A stretch of 64,000 bases of DNA from Rhodocyclaceae bacterium (GCA_016721505.1 JADKHX010000001.1:186001-250000); one strand, 5' to 3'. Positions 35,930-45,863 are shown, numbered from the stretch's first letter. A program made the numbers and translations. Notes: a model not told the origin generated them from the letters alone.

Positions 35930-37477
35930 TCATTTCGATTTTTTGCCGGCAGATTTGACGGGCGAGGATTTGTTCACCCTCTTAGCAGCAGCCAGCGGAC
36001 GTTTGCTGGGTCCGCCGAGTGCCACGGCGGCGCGCACCAGAGCTTCAAAACTATCATTCAGACATTGCGCGAAAAAGCTCGGATCGGGCATCATTTTGCG
36101 ACATGAAATGAAGCAAACCCAAAGCGTGCCGTTGTAACTGAACGCCGTGACGTTGAGACCCATGTCGTTGGAGATCGCCGATACCGGCAGGAATAAGGCC
36201 AACTGTGCACCGGCCATATAAAGCGGGACATCCGGGCCACGAACATTTGACACCGTCATATTCGCCATCGCCATCATTCCCTTGGTCAGCAAAAGCTCGG
36301 TGATGCCGGCGGGCAATACTTGAATCAATTGCGCTGGCAGCTCCTTGCCAATAATCGCATTCATCGCTTTGTTCTTGTTGGCGCCGCGCTTCACCGCGTT
36401 CAAGCGTTCCAGCGGATCGGCAATATCGCTACGCAGCGGCATTACCGTCATACCGATCTGATTGCCTTCGTCGGCGCCTTTGTTCTCACCGCGGATGGTC
36501 ATCGGCACCATCGCGTTCATCCCTTTATTTGGCAGTTCGCCCTTGGCTTCCAGATATTGTCTGACTGCGCCACTGGTGACCGACATGAAGATGTCGTTGA
36601 TGGTGGTCTTGTCGACATGCTGGCGAATTTTTTTGCAATCTGCCAATGGAAATCCAACTGCGTCAACCACACGATTGGCGGATATCGGCGCGTCAAATCT
36701 GGTCTGCGGTTTGCGTCCTGGATTGTCATCGTTTGCTGGTCGCGGTTTGAGTTTGCCACGACCTTCAACCAATTCCTTACCCAATTCCGCTGCACGCCCA
36801 CTGGCCACAAAATCGCGTCCGGCCTGCGCCGCGCGACCGCCCAAAGCCAACAACAGCTTTGAGCCGTCGAACACTTGTTGCGCGCGATTGGCGACTGCCC
36901 TGGCATACAGTTCAACCGGCGTCGGATCGCGATCCGCTAACACCGTCAAAGCGTCTTCAGTTGCCTCGGCATCTTGCTCAGGAGTCAGGGTGTGTATCGC
37001 GGCCAACATCGCTGCGCCGGATTCACCGTCGATGGCTGAGTGATGCATCTTCATGTATAGCGCAAAACTGCCTTGCGGTATGCCCGGAATTTTGTCCAGC
37101 CCTTCGATGATGTAGGCTTCCCACAATGGTTTGGTCATGTCCAAGGGGCGCGAATGCAAACGCGCAACTTGTATCATCAGCTGCCGCCAGTCACCCGGAT
37201 GCGGCAAAGCAATATGGCGCACGTGATATTCAATATCGATTTCGGCGTCTTCAATCCAATACGGACGATCGAGTCCAAATCTCGCCGCCACCAAACGGCG
37301 GCGAAAGATTTTTGACACATTCAAGCGATTCGAAAAGTGACTCAGAATCGCTTTGAAACGCACCTTACCGCCAGGCGCCGTTGACGGATCATAAATAGAA
37401 AGGCTGGCGACATGTAAATGTTGATTGCCCTTGTCCATCGCAAGGAACAAATTGTCCATTCCTGATAGATATTTCAT
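35930..37477 (-). CDS. Wax ester synthase/diacylglycerol acyltransferase (WS/DGAT), paralogue 1
   Basis: WS/DGAT enzymes join acyl-CoA to fatty alcohols or diacylglycerol, making storage lipids. The 515-residue product has the catalytic HHSAIDG motif (145-151), the MKYLSGMDNLFLAMD start, and the NVRGPDVPLYMAGA region of the C-terminal domain. The last 40 residues are lysine- and serine-rich and look disordered. It is about half identical by eye to the next gene, so tandem duplication is likely. The esterase downstream probably works with it. Confidence 0.9.
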   Translation of the reverse strand: MKYLSGMDNLFLAMDKGNQHLHVASLSIYDPSTAPGGKVRFKAILSHFSNRLNVSKIFRRRLVAARFGLDRPYWIEDAEIDIEYHVRHIALPHPGDWRQLMIQVARLHSRPLDMTKPLWEAYIIEGLDKIPGIPQGSFALYMKMHHSAIDGESGAAMLAAIHTLTPEQDAEATEDALTVLADRDPTPVELYARAVANRAQQVFDGSKLLLALGGRAAQAGRDFVASGRAAELGKELVEGRGKLKPRPANDDNPGRKPQTRFDAPISANRVVDAVGFPLADCKKIRQHVDKTTINDIFMSVTSGAVRQYLEAKGELPNKGMNAMVPMTIRGENKGADEGNQIGMTVMPLRSDIADPLERLNAVKRGANKNKAMNAIIGKELPAQLIQVLPAGITELLLTKGMMAMANMTVSNVRGPDVPLYMAGAQLALFLPVSAISNDMGLNVTAFSYNGTLWVCFISCRKMMPDPSFFAQCLNDSFEALVRAAVALGGPSKRPLAAAKRVNKSSPVKSAGKKSK

Positions 37478-37508
37478 TGCTCGTCTCCTCGTTTAACCGG
37501 CACGAAAC

Positions 37509-39209
37509 TCAAACATGGTCGATGAATTCTGCATTGCTCACAATGACATTCGGCGTCACACTGATTGAAGGTTCGGCATCGACGATCTCATTAATGTCAA
37601 TCTGGCTTGATTCATGTGCCATCCGTAAGTGCGCGCCGGTGAGTTGCATACGGCTGGTCTTGCGCTGGCGCTGAGGTCGGGCCTTTGCAATAGCCGGCGA
37701 AGCTCTTCTGGTACTCACTGTCGTGCGCACTGGCGTGACGTTTTCGACGGGAACGTGAATGATCGTGCGCTCACGCCCGACTTCGACAGCATCAGCCAGC
37801 AAACTCAAATTTACGTTGAGCAACGCGGCGAATTTTTCCGGATCCGGCAGCATCTTGCGGCAGGAAACAACAGTCACCCAGAGCTCATCGCAATAGCTGA
37901 ACCCACTGACCGAAAGCCCGATCCCATCCATCACCAAACCCAATGGATAAAAACGCTTCAGGCGCGCACCAGCCAAATACATCGGCACATCGGGACCGCG
38001 CACATTCGAGACCGTAGAGCTCAAGTAAGCGCTTAGAAATTTCTGTATTAACGCGGTACTCATCCGCGTCGGCATTTCGTCGGCCAGCTGTTTAACTAAA
38101 GAACGCCCGAGAATGTCAGTGGTTTGCCGAGCGCTTTTGCCATCACGGCAAATCGCTTTCAGCCGCTCCAGTGGATTGGCTATTTCCATATGCATCGCGA
38201 CACGGCTCAAGCCGATTTGGCTGGTAGTGTCAGTGCCAGGTAAGGTGTCTCGTGCCAGCGTCGGAACACCCGCCGCGAACGACGCATCTGCGGGTTCGCC
38301 ACAGGCCACCAGATAGTCACGCATCGCGCCACCGACTACTGCCAGGAACACGTCGTTGATCGTCGCGCCCTCGACTCGCGTGCGGATACGCTGCATGATT
38401 GGCAAGGACAGACTGACCCCTTCCACCATACGCCGCGAAGACACCGCTCCGTCGAAGCGCGATTTACCCAGAACGCGCGGCAAGCCCAATTGTTCAAAGA
38501 ATTCATGTTTGAACGAGCCGCTGCGACGCGTCAATCGACGAAACACTGATTCAGTTACCAGTGCAGTCAACTTCATGCCAGCGGCAACGCCGGTATTCCA
38601 CATACGCACGCTACGCGGCACGATGTTGCCCACTGCGCGCGCGCCAAGCTCGACCCCGGTCGGCGGCGAATCAACCACCCGCGAACGTGCTTGTTCGTGA
38701 TGCTCTGGGACAGAAATCAAGGTGTGCATGGCGCGCAAAATTTGCGCGCTGGTATCGCCATCAACAGCCGCGTGATGGAATTTGATGTACATCGCAAAGC
38801 TGCCTGGCGGAGTACCTTCGACGTGATTGAGACCTTCAATCACATAGGCTTGCCACAGTGGTTTGCTGCGATCAAGCGGCTGCGAATGCAGGCGCGCAAT
38901 CTGTATGCAAAGCTGTCGCCAATCGCCCGGTTGCGGCAAAGCGATATGTCTTACGTGATATTCCAAATCAATTCGTGCGTCACCAACCCAATACGGTCGC
39001 CCCACATTGAAAGGCACGGTGACTAGGCGGCGGCGAAATACCGGTGCAATATCCAAGCGACGCTGAATGTGCGCCAAGATGTCGCGCAAACGAACTTGGC
39101 CACTCGGCGCGGTCGATGGGTCATAAATTCCCAGCGCGGCAACATGCATGCTTTGCGTATTGGTTTCTAGTGCGAGGAAAAGCTCGTCAAGGCCGCTCAG
39201 TTGTTTCAT
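37509..39209 (-). CDS. Wax ester synthase/diacylglycerol acyltransferase (WS/DGAT), paralogue 2
   Basis: The ATG at 39209 gives MKQLSGLDELFLALE, aligned with paralogue 1; a GTG at 39239 would add ten unconserved residues. The catalytic HHAAVDG (145-151) and NVRGPDVPMYLAGA are present. After the family domain, about 90 extra residues (from about 475) are basic then acidic and not recognised. They are longer than in paralogue 1 and may target lipid bodies or the membrane. It is the first gene of a three-gene lipid unit. Confidence 0.9.
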   Translation of the reverse strand: MKQLSGLDELFLALETNTQSMHVAALGIYDPSTAPSGQVRLRDILAHIQRRLDIAPVFRRRLVTVPFNVGRPYWVGDARIDLEYHVRHIALPQPGDWRQLCIQIARLHSQPLDRSKPLWQAYVIEGLNHVEGTPPGSFAMYIKFHHAAVDGDTSAQILRAMHTLISVPEHHEQARSRVVDSPPTGVELGARAVGNIVPRSVRMWNTGVAAGMKLTALVTESVFRRLTRRSGSFKHEFFEQLGLPRVLGKSRFDGAVSSRRMVEGVSLSLPIMQRIRTRVEGATINDVFLAVVGGAMRDYLVACGEPADASFAAGVPTLARDTLPGTDTTSQIGLSRVAMHMEIANPLERLKAICRDGKSARQTTDILGRSLVKQLADEMPTRMSTALIQKFLSAYLSSTVSNVRGPDVPMYLAGARLKRFYPLGLVMDGIGLSVSGFSYCDELWVTVVSCRKMLPDPEKFAALLNVNLSLLADAVEVGRERTIIHVPVENVTPVRTTVSTRRASPAIAKARPQRQRKTSRMQLTGAHLRMAHESSQIDINEIVDAEPSISVTPNVIVSNAEFIDHV

Positions 39210-39413
39210 TTGGTGTAGGTGTCGATGGGGGTTGAACACAGATTGAATTTAGCGCCAGCCGTGGCCATTGATGACCGCTGTGACGATGAATTTCAGAACA
39301 ATTACTGTCCATCAATATTACACGCGAAGCCCCAGTGCGTGGGCTGTGTAGGGGGTTTTTACACTGTGGATTGCCGGTTGTTTTCAGTGCAAATGTATTG
39401 CAGAAACACAAAA

Positions 39414-39440
39414 AGCCAAGTCAGCTAAACCGACTTGGCT
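39414..39440 (-). terminator. Rho-independent terminator after rpsU
   Basis: AGCCAAGTC (39414-39422) and GACTTGGCT (39432-39440) form a 9-bp stem. On the minus strand a short U-tract (TTTTTGTG) follows it. It ends the tRNA-Phe/rpsU direction of transcription. Confidence 0.8.
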
Positions 39441-39463
39441 AATTAACGCGGCGTACTACGGAA

Positions 39464-39676
39464 TTAGTACAGCTTTGGCGGCAGCGTTTGGCTGCGGATG
39501 CGCTTGTGATGGCGCTTCACAGCAGCAGCAGCTTTGCGCTTGCGCTCGGTGGTGGGCTTCTCGTAGAACTCTCGAGCACGCAACTCGGTCAGCAGACCGG
39601 TTTTTTCAATTGCGCGCTTGAAACGACGAACGGCTACCTCGAACGGCTCATTTTCTTTGACACGAATACCGGGCAT
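39464..39676 (-). CDS. rpsU: 30S ribosomal protein bS21
   Basis: The 70-residue basic protein is a standard bS21: MPGIRVKENEPFEVAVRRFK, then EKTGLLTELRAREFYEKPT and a very basic C-terminal tail (RKRKAAAAVKRHHKRI). The ATG at 39676 is the family start; the open frame further upstream runs through the tRNA. It lies 61 bases downstream of tRNA-Phe on the same strand and ends in a clear hairpin terminator. Confidence 0.96.
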   Translation of the reverse strand: MPGIRVKENEPFEVAVRRFKRAIEKTGLLTELRAREFYEKPTTERKRKAAAAVKRHHKRIRSQTLPPKLY

Positions 39677-39737
39677 ATTTTTTGTCCAAACAAGTACAAC
39701 GTTGGGTGATAAACCAAACAAAAACATTAAAACAAAC

Positions 39738-39813
39738 TGGTGGCCAGGGGCGGAATCGAACCGTCGACACACGGATTTTCAATCCGTTGCTCTACCGACT
39801 GAGCTACCTGGCC
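39738..39813 (-). tRNA. tRNA-Phe (anticodon GAA)
   Basis: On the minus strand the 76-base sequence folds into a tRNA: the acceptor arms GGCCAGG and CCTGGCC pair, the D-loop AGCTCAGTCGGTAGAGC is standard, the anticodon stem-loop ACGGA-TTGAAAA-TCCGT shows GAA, and the T-arm contains GGTTCGATTCC. The CCA end is encoded. It lies upstream of rpsU. Confidence 0.95.
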
Positions 39814-39963
39814 AGAAGGGCGCGGATTATAGCGGGGAAATCTCATCCGTCAAAGGCGTTTGCTGAAGGTTTGCAATTTCACCAACAAGAATACGCTCGA
39901 CTGGTGGCGCGCGGGCGAGAATATAGGCATAAGCATTTGCAGTATTTCTTTTCGATGACCATA

Positions 39964-39990
39964 ACGGCGTGTCACCAGCACCAACTGACG
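39964..39990 (-). repeat. Dispersed repeat, short type, copy 10
   Basis: ACGGCGTGTCACCAGCACC then AACTGACG. It lies 26 bases upstream of the flavoprotein ATG, between divergent genes. Confidence 0.85.
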
Positions 39991-40015
39991 AAATCAATCC
40001 ATAAGATCCGGCCTG

Positions 40016-41275
40016 ATGGACAATCTGCATAACGCACATATCGCCATCATTGGTGGCGGACCGGCCGGATTGATGGCTGCCGAGGTCTTGGCCAGCGCAG
40101 GCTGCGAAGTGCATGTGTTTGATGCAATGCCCTCCGTAGGTCGAAAATTTCTGCTGGCCGGTCGTGGCGGATTAAACCTCACACACAGCGAGGCATCTGA
40201 GGCGTTCATCACGCGGTATCGAATGCCGCGAGCGCATATTGAACGCTGGCTAGCTGAGTTTGATGCGCCGGCTTTGCGCGCTTGGGCACATCGACTTGGC
40301 ATCGAAACTTTTGTCGGTAGCTCGGGACGAATTTTTCCGCTTGGTATGAAAACTTCACCGTTGCTACGCGCTTGGCTGGTGCGACTTGCCGAGCTGCAGG
40401 TGCGCATTCATTTGCGCCATCGCTGGCAGGGTTGGAACGATACCGGACAACTCGAATTCACCACGCCTGCAGGCAGTACATCGTTTGCACCCAGCGCAAC
40501 AATTTTGGCGCTCGGTGGTGGCAGTTGGGCTCGCCTAGGTTCGGACGGCGCTTGGATGCCATTGCTCGCCGCCCAAGGAGTGGCTACAAGCCTACTCCGC
40601 CCAGCCAATTGCGGGTTTGAGATCGTATGGAGCGAGCACTTGCGCACCCGCTTTGCTGGCGCGCCAGTGAAGTCTGTCGTCGCCTCGGTCACGCTTGCCG
40701 ACGGCAGCACGATCGAGCGCCCGGGCGAATTTGTCATCACCCGCCATGGTGTCGAAGGCAGCTTGATCTATGCACTCTCTGCCCCGCTGCGCGACCAGCT
40801 ACAAGCGAATGACGAAGCCATTCTCACGCTTGACCTGGCACCCGGCCATGCGCTTTCCGAATTAACCGCAGCCCTATCCCGCCCGCGCGGCAGCGACACA
40901 CTGGCCAACCAGCTGCGCCGGTGTGCCGGGATCACGGGGGTCAAGGCAGCGCTGCTACGCGAAACCTGCGATGCGGCCATTCTGACCAATCCCATACGTT
41001 TAGCCGGGCGAATCAAGCTGCTGCCGTTGCGGCTGGTTGCTACCCGGCCGATCGAGGAAGCCATCAGCAGTGCCGGCGGTGTTCGCCTTGATGCAGTCAA
41101 CGATCAGTTAATGCTTAACCAGCTTCCCGGCGTTTTCTGTGCCGGAGAAATGCTGGATTGGGAAGCGCCAACCGGCGGCTATTTGCTGACTTCTTGTTTC
41201 GCCAGCGCTCGCATTGCGGCCCGGGGCGTACTGGAGTATCTGACTGATGCCGGCAATCCGCAGCGCGTTCGGTGA
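40016..41275 (+). CDS. HI0933-type (YhiN-like) FAD-dependent oxidoreductase
   Basis: The 419-residue protein has the dinucleotide-binding motif IAIIGGGPAGLMAAEVL at the N-terminus, followed by the family marks GRKFLLAGRGGLNLTHS and ILALGGGSWARLGSDG. These belong to the BaiN/HI0933-like flavoproteins, whose reaction is mostly unknown. It is followed by 98 bases and then a nitroreductase gene on the same strand. Confidence 0.88.
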   Translation: MDNLHNAHIAIIGGGPAGLMAAEVLASAGCEVHVFDAMPSVGRKFLLAGRGGLNLTHSEASEAFITRYRMPRAHIERWLAEFDAPALRAWAHRLGIETFVGSSGRIFPLGMKTSPLLRAWLVRLAELQVRIHLRHRWQGWNDTGQLEFTTPAGSTSFAPSATILALGGGSWARLGSDGAWMPLLAAQGVATSLLRPANCGFEIVWSEHLRTRFAGAPVKSVVASVTLADGSTIERPGEFVITRHGVEGSLIYALSAPLRDQLQANDEAILTLDLAPGHALSELTAALSRPRGSDTLANQLRRCAGITGVKAALLRETCDAAILTNPIRLAGRIKLLPLRLVATRPIEEAISSAGGVRLDAVNDQLMLNQLPGVFCAGEMLDWEAPTGGYLLTSCFASARIAARGVLEYLTDAGNPQRVR

Positions 41276-41373
41276 AAAACTTGTTCCATTGATAATGCGC
41301 CTTCTGCAATCCGCGTAGCGGACGGCGGATTCAAGCGAAATGCTGAAACCTACCAACGTATCGGAGATTATTA

Positions 41374-42066
41374 GTGGAATTCACGGAACTTATCAAAACC
41401 CGCAAAAGCATTCGCGGATATCAGCAAAAGCCGGTGCCACGCGAAGTCATCGAAGAAATTATCGAAGTCGCCAAATGGGCGCCGTCTTCAATGAACACCC
41501 AGCCGTGGCACGTCCATGTAATCACCGGCGAGCCACTTGACCGCATCCGCAAGGGCAATACGGAAAACATGGTCGGCGGCATTCCACCGCAGCGCGACTT
41601 TCCGATGAAAGAGGAATACGAGGGCATCCACCGGCGGCGCCAAGTTGATATTGCGATTCAACTTTTTGAAGCCATGGGGATCGCACGGGACGACAAAGAT
41701 CGCCGCACCGATTGGGTAATGCGTGGCTTCCGCCAGTTCGATGCGCCAGTGTCGCTGGTGCTGACCTATGACAAATATCTGGAGCCAGCAGCAATCAGCC
41801 AGTTTGATCTGGGTGCGATTTCCCATGCCATCGTACTGGCCGCATGGGAGCGCGGTTTAGGCTGTGTGATCAATGGTCAAGGCATCATGCAATCGAGTGT
41901 GGTGCGGGAGCATGCGGGCATTCCTGATGATCAAAACATCATGATCTGCATTGCCATGGGCTACCCGGACGAGCGCTTTGTCGCCAACAACGTGAAGTCT
42001 GTTCGCGAAGACAACTCAAGCTTTGTCAGATACGTTGGTTTCGACACGGTGGCTGACGGGGCATAG
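41374..42066 (+). CDS. Nitroreductase family protein
   Basis: The 230-residue protein has the FMN-binding pattern of nitroreductases: RKSIRGYQQKPVPREVIEEII, WAPSSMNTQPWHVHVITG and ERGLGCVINGQGI. Such enzymes reduce nitroaromatics or quinones. The start is GTG at 41374 with GGAG twelve bases upstream. Residues about 70-100, between the helices, are somewhat longer than in the shortest members. Its natural substrate cannot be read. Confidence 0.9.
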   Translation: MEFTELIKTRKSIRGYQQKPVPREVIEEIIEVAKWAPSSMNTQPWHVHVITGEPLDRIRKGNTENMVGGIPPQRDFPMKEEYEGIHRRRQVDIAIQLFEAMGIARDDKDRRTDWVMRGFRQFDAPVSLVLTYDKYLEPAAISQFDLGAISHAIVLAAWERGLGCVINGQGIMQSSVVREHAGIPDDQNIMICIAMGYPDERFVANNVKSVREDNSSFVRYVGFDTVADGA

Positions 42067-42249
42067 TACAAGAGGTCATTTAAGCTGCCTCGCCGGGAAA
42101 CTCGAACCGGGTCATGATTTGAATCGCTCTCGGGTATGCATCCCTAGGGTAAACTTTCGCCCGCGACCCGGGGTACACGACGCATTAAAGAATTGCCGGT
42201 TCCCAAGCTTGCTGCGTCGTTATCCGAACTAGAATTTGGTCGGCAAACC

Positions 42250-43428
42250 ATGGTTAAAAAATTCTCATTACTTGTCCTCTTGCTGGTCTCGGCGTGGTTC
42301 ACTGCTTGGGTAGTGGTGGATCGATCGTCACCATCGCAGGTCTACGAACGAGCAAGAAAAAACAAGGCCACACCAGAACTGCTGGCGCGCGTGGATATTG
42401 CGCCACGTGGCGAAGCACTGACTTTTGCGCGATACATGCAAAACGGTCAGCCACGTCTGATTTTGGTAACTGACTTTGACAAAGGCCGGGTCAGTGGAAT
42501 CGATATCCAAAGTCAGCTTAAGGATAGTTCCGCTGATCCGATAGTGCTATTCAATCTAATGGGCTATTCCGCCCTGGAGGCGCTTGAAAACCCATCGGTG
42601 CAAGTTGCCGCCGAAGAACTGATTTTGCCGTTTCCCGGGACCGATAATCAGATTGCCGTTGGTATCAACTATCCGGCACATTCCGCTGAAACCGCGATCA
42701 CCCAATCTTTCGTATTTCCCAAACGCACGGTCGCGACCGACCATCGTGCCAAGGTCCCCGCACGCGACTATTTGCTCGACTATGAAATTGAACTCGGTTT
42801 TGTCTTACTCAACGATCTTTCGCGCGATGCGCTGCCAAAATATGTGGGATTAGTGTTGAGTAGTGACTATACGGACCGGGCGACGCTCCTGCGCCACGTC
42901 AATTTGCGCGATGTCAGCTCTGGTGAAGGGTTCACGCAAGGAAAGAGTGAGCGGGGATTCATGCCGGTTGGAAACCTGCTCATCATTCCGAAGGACTTTC
43001 AGCATTTTTATAAGAACCTAAAGCTTGAGCTGTGGTGCAACGGCGAGAAACGTCAGGAAGCTCACCCAGCGCATTTGATCTGGGACGTTCAACGTATCCT
43101 CTATGAGGCACTTGCACGTGAATCCTTGCGTTGGAAATGGAACAACGAGGTGGTCTCGCTACCGGTAAAGGATCGTCGGATTCCGGCTCGAACGATGATC
43201 CTCTCCGGAACTCCGGGCGGCGTTATTTACCAACAACCAACGGCGCGGGATATTTTTCTCGGTCTATCAGAAACGTTTTTCATGTTGCGCTGGTTCCAAC
43301 CGCAAACCGTCATTGAGCCGTTTTTGCGCAATGAACACTACTCCAGACGCTATCTGAAGCCCGGCGATATTGTGCAGATGAAGGCCGACCGCTTAGGGAC
43401 AATTAGCAATCAAATTGTCGCTGAATAA
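42250..43428 (+). CDS. Fumarylacetoacetate hydrolase family protein with N-terminal membrane anchor
   Basis: The ATG at 42250 gives 392 residues. Residues 5-22 form one hydrophobic segment, which is rare for the cytoplasmic FAH family. The FAH fold is visible from the DYEIELGFVL motif that carries the metal-binding glutamates, then RGFMPVGNLLI and the ILSGTPGG signature near the C-terminus. Related enzymes hydrolyse or decarboxylate 2-keto acid derivatives. The substrate is unknown. It converges on a metallophosphatase gene across repeat copy 11. Confidence 0.75.
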   Translation: MVKKFSLLVLLLVSAWFTAWVVVDRSSPSQVYERARKNKATPELLARVDIAPRGEALTFARYMQNGQPRLILVTDFDKGRVSGIDIQSQLKDSSADPIVLFNLMGYSALEALENPSVQVAAEELILPFPGTDNQIAVGINYPAHSAETAITQSFVFPKRTVATDHRAKVPARDYLLDYEIELGFVLLNDLSRDALPKYVGLVLSSDYTDRATLLRHVNLRDVSSGEGFTQGKSERGFMPVGNLLIIPKDFQHFYKNLKLELWCNGEKRQEAHPAHLIWDVQRILYEALARESLRWKWNNEVVSLPVKDRRIPARTMILSGTPGGVIYQQPTARDIFLGLSETFFMLRWFQPQTVIEPFLRNEHYSRRYLKPGDIVQMKADRLGTISNQIVAE

Positions 43429-43445
43429 CTGGTCATGCAGGACAC

Positions 43446-43494
43446 GCCAGTTGGTGCTGGTACGGGACTGGCCCGTTCACCGGCCATACGTCGT
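43446..43494 (+). repeat. Dispersed repeat, medium type, copy 11
   Basis: GCCAGTTGGTGCTGG, the middle GGACTGGCCCGTTCACCGGCC and the end ATACGTCGT. It is between the stops of convergent genes. Confidence 0.88.
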
Positions 43495-43521
43495 CAGCTG
43501 TTCATCAATAGCGCCGAGTAA

Positions 43522-44520
43522 CTATTTCATGGGCAAAAAACGACCCGATTCAATCGAGAATGGCTTACCGGATTGCTTGCCGACGGTGACACGAACCCAA
43601 TTCACATTGGGTGAGCCGTAGCCCTCGACCCGAGTCACATTTTTTATCTCGCGCCGATCAAGCGGACTCTTGTAGGGGTTATCAACACGGAATTGGTGCG
43701 AGTCCCCATGTACATACAATATTGGTTTGCCAAGTCTTTCAGCTTCTGCCTCGAATGCGTTCAGGAACGGCACGTACGCTGACTTGGCGACGTGGGCGGG
43801 CGACTCCTCAAAACCTGGGTTGGCCTGTGAAAAGACCGCCATCCCGATAATGTCGTCGGATTTGGCACGCGCGGTTGCCTCGTTTAGCCATCGTATGTTT
43901 GCCTGTGTCCGCTCGCGTTGTTCGGCATCATTTGCCGCATCAAAGCCGAGGTTGTCGTTGCTGCCTTGAATGTTGAATGTGGCAAACACCACGCCCTGAT
44001 GCACCCACATTGCATTTTCACGATAGCGCGACAAGAGCGGATCAGCGGCAAACATGTCGCCCTGTAAATTTAGCGCCAGGCTTGATCGACCAAGTGATTT
44101 TGGAGCAGCAAAGAACAGCTCACGCAGCTTGCGTAGTCGATCAAGTGGCGCCATCGCGCCATTGCTCGGGTGACGACAATCGACCCAATCGTTATCTCCC
44201 GGGGTGTATATGAACGGGTGCCGAGACTGATCAAACTCAGCAAAACGCGCCGCAAAAAGTTCATCAGTACAAGGCGAGTTCCCTCCGGCCTTGAAGTCAC
44301 CCACATGCACGACAAATGCAAGCGGTTCACTATTGATCGCCGTCAGTAATGCTGAGAACTGCTTTTCTTGCGCGGCGTTGTACTGTTGGTCACCAATCAA
44401 GCCAAAACTGAAGCTGCTCGAATCGGCCGGCAGTACGGCTTCATTTGCGCAACTCGCCGTCAGGATGAGTGCAATCGCAGTCGCTGCGCTTGCCAGCAGA
44501 AATGATGTCCGTTTGTTCAA
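43522..44520 (-). CDS. Exported metallophosphoesterase
   Basis: The 332-residue protein begins with a signal peptide ending in a weak lipobox-like LTASC (cysteine 24), so it is a candidate lipoprotein. The metal-binding motifs of calcineurin-like phosphatases are present: FGLIGDQQYN, HVGDFKAGG, TPGDNDWVDC and YVHGDSHQF. The enzyme probably acts in the periplasm on a phosphoester of unknown identity. It stands alone. Confidence 0.8.
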   Translation of the reverse strand: MNKRTSFLLASAATAIALILTASCANEAVLPADSSSFSFGLIGDQQYNAAQEKQFSALLTAINSEPLAFVVHVGDFKAGGNSPCTDELFAARFAEFDQSRHPFIYTPGDNDWVDCRHPSNGAMAPLDRLRKLRELFFAAPKSLGRSSLALNLQGDMFAADPLLSRYRENAMWVHQGVVFATFNIQGSNDNLGFDAANDAEQRERTQANIRWLNEATARAKSDDIIGMAVFSQANPGFEESPAHVAKSAYVPFLNAFEAEAERLGKPILYVHGDSHQFRVDNPYKSPLDRREIKNVTRVEGYGSPNVNWVRVTVGKQSGKPFSIESGRFLPMK

Positions 44521-44619
44521 AGTAACCCCGCCTTGATTTGCTTAGAGAATGAATTAGTAAGCTTATGCGTTGAACGGCTGTGTTGGTTATCGTACCGGCG
44601 CTAAGTACTCAAACCTTTG

Positions 44620-45714
44620 CTAATTCACCGCGTCTGTTTGGCCAAGCGTTATGTTCGAGAGCAGCACCGCTACTTCGGCTTGACGAGCGCAGCCAACCTT
44701 GCCTAACACTTGCTGAAGTTGTGCCCGAACGGTGTTGCGACTGACGCCACCGCTGGAGGCAATGTCGTCGACCGAGTCGCCCGCGGCAAGACCACGCGCC
44801 ACGCGGGCTTCAGATGGCGTTAGATCTAACAGCGATCTCAATAGCTCAACGGGTGGCGCCTTGCGCGCCGCAATAGGCGTTGCTATCAACAGCGCATAAG
44901 ACCGAGTAAAAATGTCATGCGCGGATCGTCGAATTGGAATGACGTGAACCACGAATTGCGCCCGTCCGTCTTTGCCGCGCATTGGAAAGGAGTGAACGCC
45001 CTCAGGCGATGTCGCCTTTAGTGAGGGGAACGAAGCCCAAAGGAGCTCGTTGGCACTGGTATCAGTCAAAGCGATACGATTTTGCGCACGCCAATGAACG
45101 TGATCGGATAGTTCATTCATCAGGCTGTTGGCTTCGACGACAACGCCACTTTCATCCATCACCAAGGCGGGTAGGCCCATCAACGCTAATACATTGCTGG
45201 CACCACTGGCACTTTTAAGACTAAGCCTTGCCGCAATTAGTGCAGCACGCGACAAATGCGGGCGTAGTTCATTCAGAGTTTGTACGTGATCCTGCTCGAT
45301 CGGACCGCGATCAAACTGGCGCTCGACGCTAAAAACGATGCTGTCGCCGGTCGGCATCACCAAGCCAGTACCCGCTGACCAACCGAGACCGCGTGGGCGA
45401 AAGAAATCACGATAGATCGGAGTTTCGTTGAGCTGATCTTCTGTCCAGAAATCATGCTCGACAAAAAATGACGGCTGGTTTTGCGTCATCAGACAGATAC
45501 GCCGCGAGCATTTGGCGAACCAGCCATCGCTGACATAGGTTTGGAACACATCCGAGAGCACTGCAGACGAGGTCCAATTGAGTACTCTGTCACGCCCGGC
45601 AAATAACAGCCCACCACTTGCGTCCACCATGTTTGCCAAGTCGTCAAGCACACCCGGCCAGAGTTCGGGCACAAAAGAACACTCATAAATGCGGTCGATC
45701 AATTCGGTTTTCAT
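44620..45714 (-). CDS. LuxR-type helix-turn-helix regulator
   Basis: The 364-residue product has a C-terminal LuxR-type DNA-binding domain (residues about 300-358): LTPSEARVARGLAAGDSVDD then GVSRNTVRAQLQQVLGKVG. The N-terminal 300 residues look like a PAS/GAF-like sensor region and are not assigned. The ATG at 45714 is preferred to an upstream TTG. It has no obvious partner gene. Confidence 0.82.
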   Translation of the reverse strand: MKTELIDRIYECSFVPELWPGVLDDLANMVDASGGLLFAGRDRVLNWTSSAVLSDVFQTYVSDGWFAKCSRRICLMTQNQPSFFVEHDFWTEDQLNETPIYRDFFRPRGLGWSAGTGLVMPTGDSIVFSVERQFDRGPIEQDHVQTLNELRPHLSRAALIAARLSLKSASGASNVLALMGLPALVMDESGVVVEANSLMNELSDHVHWRAQNRIALTDTSANELLWASFPSLKATSPEGVHSFPMRGKDGRAQFVVHVIPIRRSAHDIFTRSYALLIATPIAARKAPPVELLRSLLDLTPSEARVARGLAAGDSVDDIASSGGVSRNTVRAQLQQVLGKVGCARQAEVAVLLSNITLGQTDAVN

Positions 45715-45863
45715 AGTCTGTCGAAATTTCGGTGAACGATTTCGGCGCTCAGGGCAGTGCACGCAAAAAAGCACTACATCGCAGGAGCGCGACGTGGCTT
45801 ATCGTTACGTGTATCGCCACACAGAAATATTACCGCATGTTGGCAGCGGGATAATTCGTTTGT

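Noticed and set aside
39677..39772. A longer rpsU reading starting at 39772
   Set aside because: The added part runs through the 3' end of tRNA-Phe; bS21 starts at MPGIRVKE.
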